NCBI GenBank assembly: GCA_945905925.1
Contig: CAMDQN010000023.1
Location: 1-61,199 of the forward strand
Direction: 5' to 3'
Source of the DNA: Singulisphaera sp. GP187
Lineage (GTDB): Bacteria; Planctomycetota; Planctomycetia; Gemmatales; Gemmataceae
Length of the DNA stretch: 61,199 nucleotides
Positions 43,704-51,889 of the stretch are shown in pieces. Positions within the stretch are counted from its first letter, which is position 1, and each line of letters begins with the position of its first letter. Below the pieces are notes generated by a model, which saw only the letters and a program-made list of their open reading frames with translations, was not told where the DNA came from and made no database searches. The translations under genes were made by a program, and so were the position numbers.

Positions 43704-45026
43704 ATGTTTGACATCGGCAGTTTCCGCGCGGCGCTTCACGGTAGGGTGTCCCGGCGGGCGTTCCTGTCCGCCGGCGCGGTGACCCCCTTCGCGCTCGGCG
43801 GCCGCGCCGGCGCGACTGAGCCGGCCGCGAAACCGGCGTCGGTCATCCTGCTATGGCTGTGGGGTGCGCCCAGCCACCTCGACACGTTCGACCCGAAGCC
43901 GAACGCGGCCGCCGAGATTCGCGGGCCGTTCGGCACCATCCAAACCAAGACGCCCGGCGTACGGTTCACCGAACTGTTCCCGAAGACTGCCGCGCGGTCG
44001 GACCAGTTTGCCCTCATCCGGTCGATGGTGAACTTCGACGGCGACCACCTGAAAGCCGGGTCGATCGGCCTCACGGGGATGCTCGAAGGGAAGAACGCCG
44101 AGGTGCCGAACTTCGGTTCCATCGTCGCGCGGCAGCGGGCGGGCAAGGACTTGCCGGCGTTCGTGGCCATCGGCCGGGGCAACCCGCGCGACGTGGTCGG
44201 CCCGATGAAAGGGTACGGCGGCGGCAACTGGGGCCGAAACTACGACCCGCTTCTCGTCGGGTGTTCGGAGACCGGCGAGACCGACATCCCCGCCCTGAAA
44301 CTCCTCGACGGCCTGTCGCCGGTGGTGCTCGACGACCGCCGAAAACTGCTCGGCGAACTGGATCGGTTGAACCGCTCTGCGGACCGCCCGTCCTTCGACA
44401 AATGGGACGCGACCCAGAAGCGGGCGTATGCCCTGCTCACGACACCGGAAGCCCGCGCCGCCCTCGACCTCGCGAAAGAGAAGCCGATCGCGCGGGAAGC
44501 CTACGGGCAGACGTCGTTCGGGCAGTCGTGCCTGCTCGCCCGTCGGTTGGTGCAGGCTGGCGTCCCGTACGTGCAGGTGAACTGGAGCCAGTACGTGGAG
44601 GCGATGACGCCGAACTGCGACTTCGGCTGGGACACGCACGTGTTCAACTTCGACCTCCTCCCCGACCGGCACGGGCCGATCTTCGACCGCGTGTACGCCG
44701 CGCTGCTCGACGACCTGAACGCCCGCGGCATGCTCGACCGCACGCTGGTGGTGGCGATGGGCGAGTTCGGGCGGACGCCGCGAATCAACGGGCAAGCCAG
44801 CCGCGACCACTGGCCGCAGTGCTACTTCTCGATGTGGGCCGGGTGCGGTGTTCGCGGCGGGGCGGTGATCGGCGACAGCGACGCCACCGGCAGCGCCCCA
44901 CTCACGGAAGGGATCACGCCCGGGATGGTCGGCGCGACGATCCTCCAACTGGCCGGTGTGGACAGCCAAGCGCGGGCGGAGCTGCGCGTACTCCCCGGCA
45001 TGAGGACGATCCATGAACTTTTCTAA
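43704..45026 (+). CDS. DUF1501 family secreted protein with SRDHW motif (440 aa)
   Basis: ATG 43704. The signal is VSRRAFLSAGAVTPFALGG. Blocks: SVILLWLWGAPSHLDTFDPK, GWDTHVFNFDLLPDRHGP, GEFGRTPRINGQASRDHWPQ and CYFSMWAGCGVRGGAVIGDS. The C-terminus is divergent (GITPGMVGATILQLAGVDSQ). Its last 14 nt overlap the start of the TolB-like gene, implying coupled translation. It is a member of the subtype not paired with DUF1549/DUF1553, in a cluster with oxidoreductase and repeat proteins. Confidence 0.92.
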   Translation: MFDIGSFRAALHGRVSRRAFLSAGAVTPFALGGRAGATEPAAKPASVILLWLWGAPSHLDTFDPKPNAAAEIRGPFGTIQTKTPGVRFTELFPKTAARSDQFALIRSMVNFDGDHLKAGSIGLTGMLEGKNAEVPNFGSIVARQRAGKDLPAFVAIGRGNPRDVVGPMKGYGGGNWGRNYDPLLVGCSETGETDIPALKLLDGLSPVVLDDRRKLLGELDRLNRSADRPSFDKWDATQKRAYALLTTPEARAALDLAKEKPIAREAYGQTSFGQSCLLARRLVQAGVPYVQVNWSQYVEAMTPNCDFGWDTHVFNFDLLPDRHGPIFDRVYAALLDDLNARGMLDRTLVVAMGEFGRTPRINGQASRDHWPQCYFSMWAGCGVRGGAVIGDSDATGSAPLTEGITPGMVGATILQLAGVDSQARAELRVLPGMRTIHELF

Positions 45027-45822
45027 GCCGGTCCGCCTGACCACCGACGGCAAACTGAAGCAGGATCCGGTGTACCGCCGAGACGGCGACCTCGTCTACA
45101 CCCTGCTCGAATCGCCGATTCTGATGCGTCTGATGCGGCTGAAGGCGGGGGAGAAGAAGCCGGTGGTCCTTCACTCGGACGCGACCACGAACGAGTTCGA
45201 GGCGACGTTCACCGCCGAAGGTTCGCACTACGCCTTCGTCCAGAGCCGCGGCAACCTGAACATGAAGCTGGTTATCCGCGACACGGCTACCAGTAAGGAC
45301 TCCGTGTTCGACCCCGGCGGCGGGTTCGCCGCTGTGCGCCGTCCCAGTTTCCACCCGAAGGGCGACCGCGTCGGCTTCGCCATTCCGTCTGCGAACGGGC
45401 AGGAGATCGCGACCGTCGGGCGGGACGGCACGGACCGCAAAAAGCTCACCAGCGGCGGCATCAACAACTGGCCGGCTTACTCCCCGGACGGCTCCCGCAT
45501 CGCCTTCTGCTCCAGCCGCGACGGGGAGTTCGACCTGTACGTCATGAACGCCGACGGCACCGACGTGAAGCGGGTTGTGAAGCTGAACGGCATGCAAGCG
45601 CGGCCGTGCTGGTCGCCCGACGGCAAGCGGATCGCGTTCACTTGGAACGCGGACGGCCGGTACGACATCCACGCCGCCAACCTCGACGGCACCGGGTTGC
45701 GGCGGCTGACCGACGGGTTCGAGCGGGCCGATTACCCCACTTGGCACCCTGACGGCACCGCGCTGGCGTTCGTCGGTGAACTGAGCGGTCGGTTCGACCT
45801 GTACCGCGTCGCCACGGGATGA
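45013..45822 (+). CDS. TolB-like beta-propeller (PD40 repeat) protein (269 aa)
   Basis: ATG 45013 lies inside the end of the DUF1501 gene. PD40/WD40-like repeats dominate: YSPDGSRIAFCSSRDGEFDL, VMNADGTDVKRVV, WSPDGKRIAFTWNADGRYDI, NLDGTGLRRLTDG and WHPDGTALAFVGELSGRFDL. No signal peptide is visible, which is odd next to exported partners and may mean a cytoplasmic protein, or that the true N-terminus is missing. TolB-type propellers are generally protein- or ligand-binding. The downstream 47 bp are followed by a truncated gene. Confidence 0.87.
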   Translation: MNFSKPVRLTTDGKLKQDPVYRRDGDLVYTLLESPILMRLMRLKAGEKKPVVLHSDATTNEFEATFTAEGSHYAFVQSRGNLNMKLVIRDTATSKDSVFDPGGGFAAVRRPSFHPKGDRVGFAIPSANGQEIATVGRDGTDRKKLTSGGINNWPAYSPDGSRIAFCSSRDGEFDLYVMNADGTDVKRVVKLNGMQARPCWSPDGKRIAFTWNADGRYDIHAANLDGTGLRRLTDGFERADYPTWHPDGTALAFVGELSGRFDLYRVATG

Positions 45823-45869
45823 GTCGCGTACCAAGAAGCGGAATTCCCTCCGTGCCTCAGAAGAGGTAG

Positions 45870-46436
45870 GGTGCCGGTCTTGGCGATCCCGGTCTCACTC
45901 CCGACGCGAAACCGGCCTTCAACTTCGACACCAAATCCCACGATCCGGCCTACATCCTCGCGCTCGCCGACCTGTATCGCGTCCACCGTCATCCGGACAC
46001 GTTGAAGTTCATGGAACACCTCGGCCGCAACGTGATTGCTCACCGCCACGATCCGAAGTCCGGCCTGTTCGTCCACCACCCGGATCACCTCCACACCATC
46101 CGCCTCAACAAGAAGACCAAGGAGGCCGGGGAGGGGCTAACCGTCCGCGAAACCCTTCATCCCAGTTTCGGCTACGATCGCCCGAAGGTCGTGGCTCTCG
46201 ACGTCGTTGAACCGCTTGCCCTGCTCGCCGTCCATGCCTGCCGGACCGGCCAGTTCGACAAGATCCCGCAGTGGCTCAGCGGTGGACTTTGGGGCGCTGA
46301 TTCCTCGGGCCACGTGATCAGCCACGACCTCGAACGCTGGTTCGACCGCCCCAAGCTGGAGGCCCACTACAAGGAGCGACGAGAGTGGCTCAAGGAGAAG
46401 GGTTATGTAATCGATAAGGAATGGTTTCCGAAATAA
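45870..46436 (+). pseudogene. C-terminal fragment of an unidentified enzyme-like protein
   Basis: An open frame begins after the TAG 45867-45869 and shows coding character from about LTPDAKPAFNFDTKSHDPAY, with no start codon and no leader. It runs LADLYRVHRHPDTLKFMEHL, HRHDPKSGLFVHHPDHLHTI, PSFGYDRPKVVALDVVEPLA and ends KEWFPK at TAA 46434-46436. The helical, His- and Trp-containing pattern suggests the end of an alpha/alpha-barrel or pectate-lyase-like secreted enzyme, but I cannot name it. An IS1-like end begins at the base after its stop, so the stop context may itself be altered. Confidence 0.55.
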
Positions 46437-46511
46437 GGTGGTGGATCAGATTAGCGGACAAGGTTTGGCGGGGTAGGTGAGCCATTCGCGGAGTGTCCAG
46501 ATGTGGTCGGC
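46437..46511 (-). mobile_element. IS1-like element, one end only (75 bp remnant)
   Basis: It starts with the terminal GGTGGTG also found at both ends of the IS1-like element at 20724-21921. On the minus strand it encodes LADHIWTLREWLTYPAKPCP and a stop, homologous to the C-terminus LTDHVWSLYQWLTYP of that element's transposase. It stops abruptly at an IS1380 fragment. Confidence 0.7.
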
Positions 46512-46930
46512 CAACCCCGTTCTGGACCGGAAGATCTTACCCTGGTTGACACGTCCCGTGGGCCGGCCGTCGGGGAAGCCGATGTGCGTCTACCACAGTT
46601 TCCGGTACCGGGCCGAGTCGTGGGACCGGGACCGCCGGGTGGTGGTGCAGATCGCGTGGCACGCCGGCGAGTTGTTCCCGCGGATCGGGTTCGTCGTCAC
46701 CAACCTGAACGGGCGCTCGCGGCGTGTGGTCCGGTTTTACAACAAGCGTGGCACGGCGGAGCAGTGGATCAAGGAAGGCAAGAATGCGGTGAACTGGACG
46801 AAGCTGTCGTGCCGCCGGTTCCGGAACAACGCGGCCCGGTTGCAGTTGTTCGCCCTGGCCTACAACCTGGCCAACTTCGTGCGGCAGTTGGCGCTGGGGT
46901 AGGCGTGGCTTTCGTTAGTGGTCGTTTGTA

Positions 46931-48321
46931 TCAAGCAGCGGTGGATCGTCTCCAGAAGTCGGTCCACTGGCTGTGTTCGCTGCGATACAACGCTCGGACG
47001 TGGCAAACCGCGTGCGCCCCGGCCTCGCTCCAACGCATCCCCGATCCCTTCATCCGTTGACCCACCACCGTCTTACACGCGCTCTCCACCGCACCCGAGC
47101 CGATGTACCAACCCTTCGCCTCGTAACTCGGGTAATCCATCCGGTGGACCTGGTTACGGAAGTAACCCAACACCTCCTCACGCACCGATCCCGAACCCTT
47201 CACGCTCGGCCACGCCCAGTTCTCCAACACTGCGATCATCACCTCACCGCCCTCTTCGCGTAACACACGCGACCACGCCTTCGTCTGTTCCAACGCCCTG
47301 TCCTCGTCTTTGGGATGCAACACCGCCGACAGTTTCGCCAGGTATTCCGCCGCGTGATAAAAGTCCAAGATCACGGCCTCCACACGCGGGAAGTTCTCAC
47401 GCACGAAGTCTTCCAACCCACTCCCGCCATCGCACAACGCGACCCACACCTCGGCCCGATCCAGACCCACCTGTGCACCTTGCTTGCGTAACAACGGACC
47501 CATTTCCGCCAGCGGATACAAGCCGCTGATGTATCTCGCACGCATTTTCTCACCCGGCTTGGGCCACGACTCGAAGACACGCTCTTCGTCTGGCAACGGG
47601 TTGAAGACCATGCCCACGTATGCCATCCGACCATCGGCTCGCACGCCGCCAGGCCCCTGTTGACGTACCCCAGTCGCGTCGATGCCGATGTAACCAACCG
47701 TGCGTCCGCAAGCGTCCCGGAACCAACTCCACGTCTGCTTGCCCCCGAAAGTGCGTCCACTCTGGATGTGTTGCGAGATTCGCTGGCCTGTGGCTTGTGT
47801 GGTTTGCTCGACAGTCGTTTCACTCAATCGGATCCCTGCCGTCTCATGTAAGAGTTCGGCCCCCTTCTCGAAACTGTCGGCGACTGCCCCGCACAACGTG
47901 GCAAGTCGTTCCAGTGCGGGTGATAACCGCTGAGGTGTCAATCCAACGCGGGCGTCCCAGGGGCAGGAGCCTTTCCCGCAGACGCCGCAGTAGTAGTACG
48001 CGCGGTTGCACGTGACCGCCCCGCCGAGCGTCTCGACCGTTTTTTCGCGGTACCCGTGGAAGGTGGCAGAGCGTCCGCAGGAGCAGTCGATGGCGGAGGT
48101 GGTGTATCCGCTTTTTTTGGGAGATGCTCGGCATAAGCGTCGGCAACGATGCCAAGAGTTTGGTCGCGGAGAGCGAACTCGGTGTCTCCGAAGAGCGTGT
48201 CGTCGGTGGTGGCAACGAGGCGACGTGCCATTTCGAGGATGGCCTCGGCGGACCGGGCTTTGATTCGTGCTGCGAGTTCCTGGGCTTTGGCTTCCAACTC
48301 AGGGTTGAGCGGCTCTGACAT
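46931..48321 (-). CDS. ISKra4-family transposase made by -1 frameshift (two overlapping frames)
   Basis: The first frame starts at ATG 48321 (MSEPLNPELEAKAQELAARI) and would run on alone to 47938. At seven A on the minus strand (48118-48112) a -1 shift joins it to the long second frame, which from there reads KKSGYTTSAIDCSCGRSATF, a zinc-finger-like CNRAYYYCGVCGKGSCPW and then LTPQRLSPALERLATLCG. Downstream are GYIGIDATGVRQQG, LCDGGSGLEDFV, ILDFYHAAEYL and the family signature GQRMKGSGMRWSEAGAHAVC. The joined product is about 465 residues, normal for ISKra4 transposases. The second frame has no start of its own at the shift point, so recoding is needed. Confidence 0.85.
48112..48118 (-). promoter_or_regulatory. 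Candidate -1 ribosomal frameshift (slippery) site, A7
   Basis: On the minus strand the sequence is CTCCCAAAAAAAGCGG. Reading CCA AAA AAA GCG in the first frame and AAA AAA AGC after slipping back one base connects two frames that each carry clear transposase sequence. Transcriptional slippage on the same run would give the same product. Confidence 0.7.
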
Positions 48322-48864
48322 CACAGGCTCCTGCCGGGGAATTCCACAACGTCATTCTAAACTACACCGAACTGAACACATTTCCCACCAACTATTGCAA
48401 CGCCTACCCTTGGCGCTGCCGAAGCCGATTCGGCACTGGAGCCTGACAACTCTGCGTGAGAAACTCGTCAAGATCGGGGCCAAGGTCGTGTCGCGCTCGA
48501 AGTACGTCATCTTCCAGTTGGCGGAAGTGGCGGTGCCGCGGAAACTGTTCGCGGCGATCCTGACCCGCATCGGTCGGTTGCGCCGGGCGTGCGACACGGG
48601 GTGAGGTGGTCGCGGCTGCGAAATCGATCGGTCCATCCGGGTCGGCCATCGCCGAGGGGTCGCGGTGCGCCTCGCGGGCCGTTTTCGACGTATCCGGGGC
48701 CGGAACATGCAGGGCGCGGTGGTTGGGGGAGCCATTCGACCGTGGTCGAGATCTCATCCGGGCACGAAACGCGTTGCAGGCGACCCGTCGCGGGGGTAAT
48801 CTGTGACCTCACGGCCGATTCGTGTCCCCAGAGGCATTCATCTGGGAAAGATCGGACAATGGCC

Positions 48865-48900
48865 GTTTAGCGCACGACCCCGGCGGGGTCGTCGCTAAAC
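48865..48900. other. Long near-perfect hairpin directly upstream of a cytochrome gene
   Basis: GTTTAGCG plus ACGACCCC, a GGC loop, then GGGGTCGT plus CGCTAAAC, with one unpaired C (48873). It lies between the IS1380 end at 48855 and the ATG at 48914, and the sequence GGGGTCGT recurs once more at 48905-48912, just before the start codon. A repeat element, or a structure influencing translation of the next gene, are both possible. The shorter hairpin at 24183-24201 begins with a similar TTAGCGCAC. Confidence 0.65.
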
Positions 48901-48913
48901 AGCAGGGGTCGTT

Positions 48914-51886
48914 ATGATTCGTTCCGTTGTCTGCACCGCCCTTGTCCTTCTCGTTTCGCCTCTCGTCGCCGCGCCGCCCGACTTCGACAAGCAAATCGCG
49001 CCGCTGCTCGCGTCGCGGTGCCTCGACTGCCACAGCGGGGCGAAGCCGAAAGGCGAGCTCGATTTATCTCGCAAGGCCGGCGCGTCTGCCGCCGTCGTGG
49101 CGGGCAAGCCCAAAAGCAGCGCGCTGTGGGAGCGCGTCGCGTCCGGCGAGATGCCGCCCAAGAAGCCGCTCCCGGAAGCCGAACAGAAGCTTCTCAAAGA
49201 GTGGATCGAATCGGGGGCGAAGTGGGGCACCGATCCCATCGACCCGTTCCGCTTCACCACTTCGACGCGCGCCGGCTACGACTGGTGGGCGCTGCAACCG
49301 ATCGTACGGCCGAAGGTGCCCGAAACACCAAACACTAAACACCAAACGCTTAACACGATCGACAAGTTCATCGTGGCGAAGCTGAGTGACAAGGCGTTGT
49401 CACTGGCGCCGGAAGCGGACCCGCGCACGCTGATTCGGCGCGTCTACTTCGATCTCGTCGGGCTCCCGCCCACACCGGCAGAGGTCGATGCGTTCGTGAA
49501 GGACCGGGCGCCCGACGCCTATGAAAAAGCGGTGGTGAGGTTACTCGCGTCGCCGCACTACGGGGAGCGCTGGGCGCGCCACTGGCTCGACGTGGTGCGC
49601 TACGGCGAAACCGACGGCTTCGAGCGCAACACGCCGCGCCAGAACTCGTGGCGCTACCGCGACTGGGTGATTCGCGCCCTCAACGCCGACATGCCTTACG
49701 ACGAGTTCGCGAGGCTGCAACTCGCGGGCGACGTGCTGAAGCCGAACGACCCGGACGCGGTGAAAGCGACCGGCTTTTTGGTCGCGGGCGTTCACAACAC
49801 CGTGCTCGGCAACGACCAGATGCGCGCCGTCGCGCGCCAGGACGAACTCGAAGACATCGTCGGTGGGGTCGGACAGACCTTCCTCGGCCTCACCGCGAAC
49901 TGCGCGCGCTGTCACGACCACAAGTTCGATCCCATTTCGCAAACGGACTTCTATCGGCTCGCGTCCGCGCTCGGCGGCGTCGGGTTCGGCGAGCGCGCGA
50001 TTCCCGAAGCGAAAGCGTCTGCCGAGATCGCGCGATTGGTGAAAGACCTGGACACGGTCGCGAAGGAACTCGCCGCGCTTGAGGAGCCTGCACGCAAGGC
50101 GGTTCTCGCCGAGAAGGGGACGGGGAAGCTCGCGGCCAACGCGCCTTCACCGGTGGCCGCGTGGGACTTCCGCAAGAGCGGTGACGACCTCGTCGGCAAG
50201 TTGCACGCGAAGCCGATCGGCGGCGCGAAATTCACGCCCGACGGTGCGGTCCTCGACGGCAAGACCGCACTGTTGCAGACCCCGCCGCTACCCGTCGATC
50301 TGAACACGAAGACGCTCGAAGCCTGGGTGAAACTCGACAACCTCACGCAGCGCGGCGGCGGTGTCATCTCCGTGCAGACGCCCGACGGCACGACGTTCGA
50401 CGCGATCGTGTTCGGCGAGAACGAACCGGCCCGGTGGATGGCCGGGAGCAACGGCTTCGTGCGGTACAAGTCGTTCGGCGGCACCGAGGAAAAGGACGCG
50501 GCGAAGGAACACGTTCACTTCGCGGTCACGTTCAGCGCCGACGGCACCATCACCGGCTACCGTAATGGCGAGTTGTACGGCAAAGGCTACGCATCGAAGG
50601 GCTTGGCGGCGTTCAAGGCGGAGAAAGCGGTGGTCGTGTTCGGGTGCCGTCACGAACCGGCCGGCGGGAACAAAATGCTCGCGGGCACCGTGAGCGTCGC
50701 CCGGCTCTACGACAAGGCACTGTCACTCGAAGAGGTGCAAGCGTCATTCAAGTCCGGCGGCGGGTTCGTGAGCGACGCGGAGATTGAGGCAAAGCTCACG
50801 CCCGAACAACGCACTTCGCGAGGTACACTCCGCAAGCGGCACGACGCGCTCGCGGGGCAACTCGGCGCGCTGACGCAGCGCGCGACGGGCGGGAAAGCTT
50901 ACGCGAACGTGCCGCTGCCGCCGGGAATCACGCGGTTCCTCGCGCGCGGCGACCTCGCCACGCCCGGTGCGGTCGTGGCGCCTGCGGGCCTTTCCTCGGT
51001 GGACGGCCCGCGCGCGGACTTCGATCTGAAGCCTGACGCGCCCGACGCGGACCGGCGGAAGAAGCTCGCGGAGTGGATCACCGCGCCGAACAACCCGCTG
51101 TTTAGCCGCGTCATCGTGAACCGCGTGTGGCACTACCACTTCGGCGTCGGGATCGTCGACACGCCGAACGACCTCGGCTTCAACGGCGGTCGCCCGTCGC
51201 ACCCGGAACTGCTCGACTGGCTCGCCAGCGAGTTCGCCGAACACAAGTACAGTCTGAAGGCGCTTCACAAGCTCATCGTCACTTCGGCAACGTACCGTCA
51301 GGCGTCCGCGCCGCGCAAGGACGCGAGCGCGACCGACGCGGACAACCGGTTGCTGTGGCGGTACAAACCGCACCGGCTCGAAGGCGAAGCCGTGCGCGAC
51401 GCGATGCTTGCCACCTCGGGCTTGCTCAACCCGGAGGTTGGCGGGAAGGGGTTCAGCGACTACAAGATTCGCGACTTCAACGGCACCGCGTACTTCGACC
51501 CGTTCGATCCGATCGGCCCCGAGTTCCACCGGCGGAGCGTGTACCGGTTCACGCCGCGCGGCGCGAATCAGGGGTTGCTCGACACGCTCGACTGCCCGGA
51601 CCCGGCCGCCGCGGCCCCGCGCCGCGCGATCACCACCACACCGCTGCAAGCACTCGCGTTGTGGAACAACGGCTTCGCGCTGCGCGCCGCGGATGCGTTC
51701 GCGGTGCGTGTCGCGAAGGACGCCGAGGGCGCGGAGAAGCAAGTTCGCCGCGCGTGGCAACTTGCTTACCAACGCGACCCCGCGGCGGACGAAATGAAAC
51801 TCGCGGCGAAGCTCGTAGCCGACCACGGGTTGAAGGCGCTGTGCCGCGTGCTGTTCAACAGCAACGAATTCGTGACGGTGGAGTAA
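48914..51886 (+). CDS. PSCyt1/DUF1549/LamG/DUF1553 secreted cytochrome-type protein (990 aa)
   Basis: A signal peptide covers residues 1-20. PSCyt1 has CLDCH at 36-40. DUF1549 has DLVGLPPTPAEVDAFV and YGERWARHWLDVVRYGETDG and ends in CARCHDHKFDPIS. Between DUF1549 and DUF1553, residues about 412-600 form a LamG/concanavalin-like domain (VAAWDFRKSGDDLVGKLHAK, LEAWVKLDNLTQRGGGVISV, HFAVTFSADGTITGYRNGEL, ARLYDKALSLEEVQASF), absent from the three paralogues here. DUF1553 starts near NPLFSRVIVNRVWHYHFGVG. It is the longest paralogue. The DUF1501 partner follows 3 nt after the stop. The LamG domain suggests a carbohydrate or other surface ligand. Confidence 0.93.
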   Translation: MIRSVVCTALVLLVSPLVAAPPDFDKQIAPLLASRCLDCHSGAKPKGELDLSRKAGASAAVVAGKPKSSALWERVASGEMPPKKPLPEAEQKLLKEWIESGAKWGTDPIDPFRFTTSTRAGYDWWALQPIVRPKVPETPNTKHQTLNTIDKFIVAKLSDKALSLAPEADPRTLIRRVYFDLVGLPPTPAEVDAFVKDRAPDAYEKAVVRLLASPHYGERWARHWLDVVRYGETDGFERNTPRQNSWRYRDWVIRALNADMPYDEFARLQLAGDVLKPNDPDAVKATGFLVAGVHNTVLGNDQMRAVARQDELEDIVGGVGQTFLGLTANCARCHDHKFDPISQTDFYRLASALGGVGFGERAIPEAKASAEIARLVKDLDTVAKELAALEEPARKAVLAEKGTGKLAANAPSPVAAWDFRKSGDDLVGKLHAKPIGGAKFTPDGAVLDGKTALLQTPPLPVDLNTKTLEAWVKLDNLTQRGGGVISVQTPDGTTFDAIVFGENEPARWMAGSNGFVRYKSFGGTEEKDAAKEHVHFAVTFSADGTITGYRNGELYGKGYASKGLAAFKAEKAVVVFGCRHEPAGGNKMLAGTVSVARLYDKALSLEEVQASFKSGGGFVSDAEIEAKLTPEQRTSRGTLRKRHDALAGQLGALTQRATGGKAYANVPLPPGITRFLARGDLATPGAVVAPAGLSSVDGPRADFDLKPDAPDADRRKKLAEWITAPNNPLFSRVIVNRVWHYHFGVGIVDTPNDLGFNGGRPSHPELLDWLASEFAEHKYSLKALHKLIVTSATYRQASAPRKDASATDADNRLLWRYKPHRLEGEAVRDAMLATSGLLNPEVGGKGFSDYKIRDFNGTAYFDPFDPIGPEFHRRSVYRFTPRGANQGLLDTLDCPDPAAAAPRRAITTTPLQALALWNNGFALRAADAFAVRVAKDAEGAEKQVRRAWQLAYQRDPAADEMKLAAKLVADHGLKALCRVLFNSNEFVTVE

Positions 51887-51889
51887 CTC

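Larger units (their letters stand above)
46897..48409 (-). mobile_element. Complete ISKra4-family insertion sequence (1513 bp)
   Basis: The ends are GGGTAGGCGT at 46897 and its inverse at 48409; 20 of the first 25 positions of the two ends match. The 9-bp direct repeat TTGGCGCTG flanks it at 46888-46896 and 48410-48418. Removing it with one repeat copy restores the host IS1380 sequence exactly as it appears in the complete copy elsewhere in the window. It encodes one transposase in two frames on the minus strand. Confidence 0.9.
46512..48604 (+). pseudogene. IS1380-family transposase, truncated and split
   Basis: The first part encodes residues from NPVLDRKI to NFVRQLAL (46512-46896). The insertion creates a premature stop right after (LALG then TAG). 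The second part, from 48419, resumes PKPIRHWSLTTLREKLVKIG and ends RRACDTG at TGA 48602-48604, in the frame obtained after removing the ISKra4 element and one 9-bp duplication. The first catalytic Asp region is lost, so it is dead. Confidence 0.85.
46512..48855 (+). mobile_element. IS1380-family element, 5'-truncated and interrupted by an ISKra4 element
   Basis: IS1380 sequence is present at 46512-46896 and 48419-48855. The first block starts within the transposase (NPVLDRKILPWLTRPVGRPS) and the last ends with the terminal repeat that matches 11244-11262 inverted. The N-terminal half of the transposase and the other terminal repeat are missing. Between the blocks lies a complete ISKra4-family element. 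The spliced sequence is nearly identical to the complete copy at 11244-12942, so this copy is young despite its damage. Confidence 0.87.

Noticed and set aside
43853-45016. 387-codon plus-strand frame overlapping the DUF1501 at 43704
   Set aside because: Arg-rich alternative frame of a gene whose frame is confirmed by conserved motifs.
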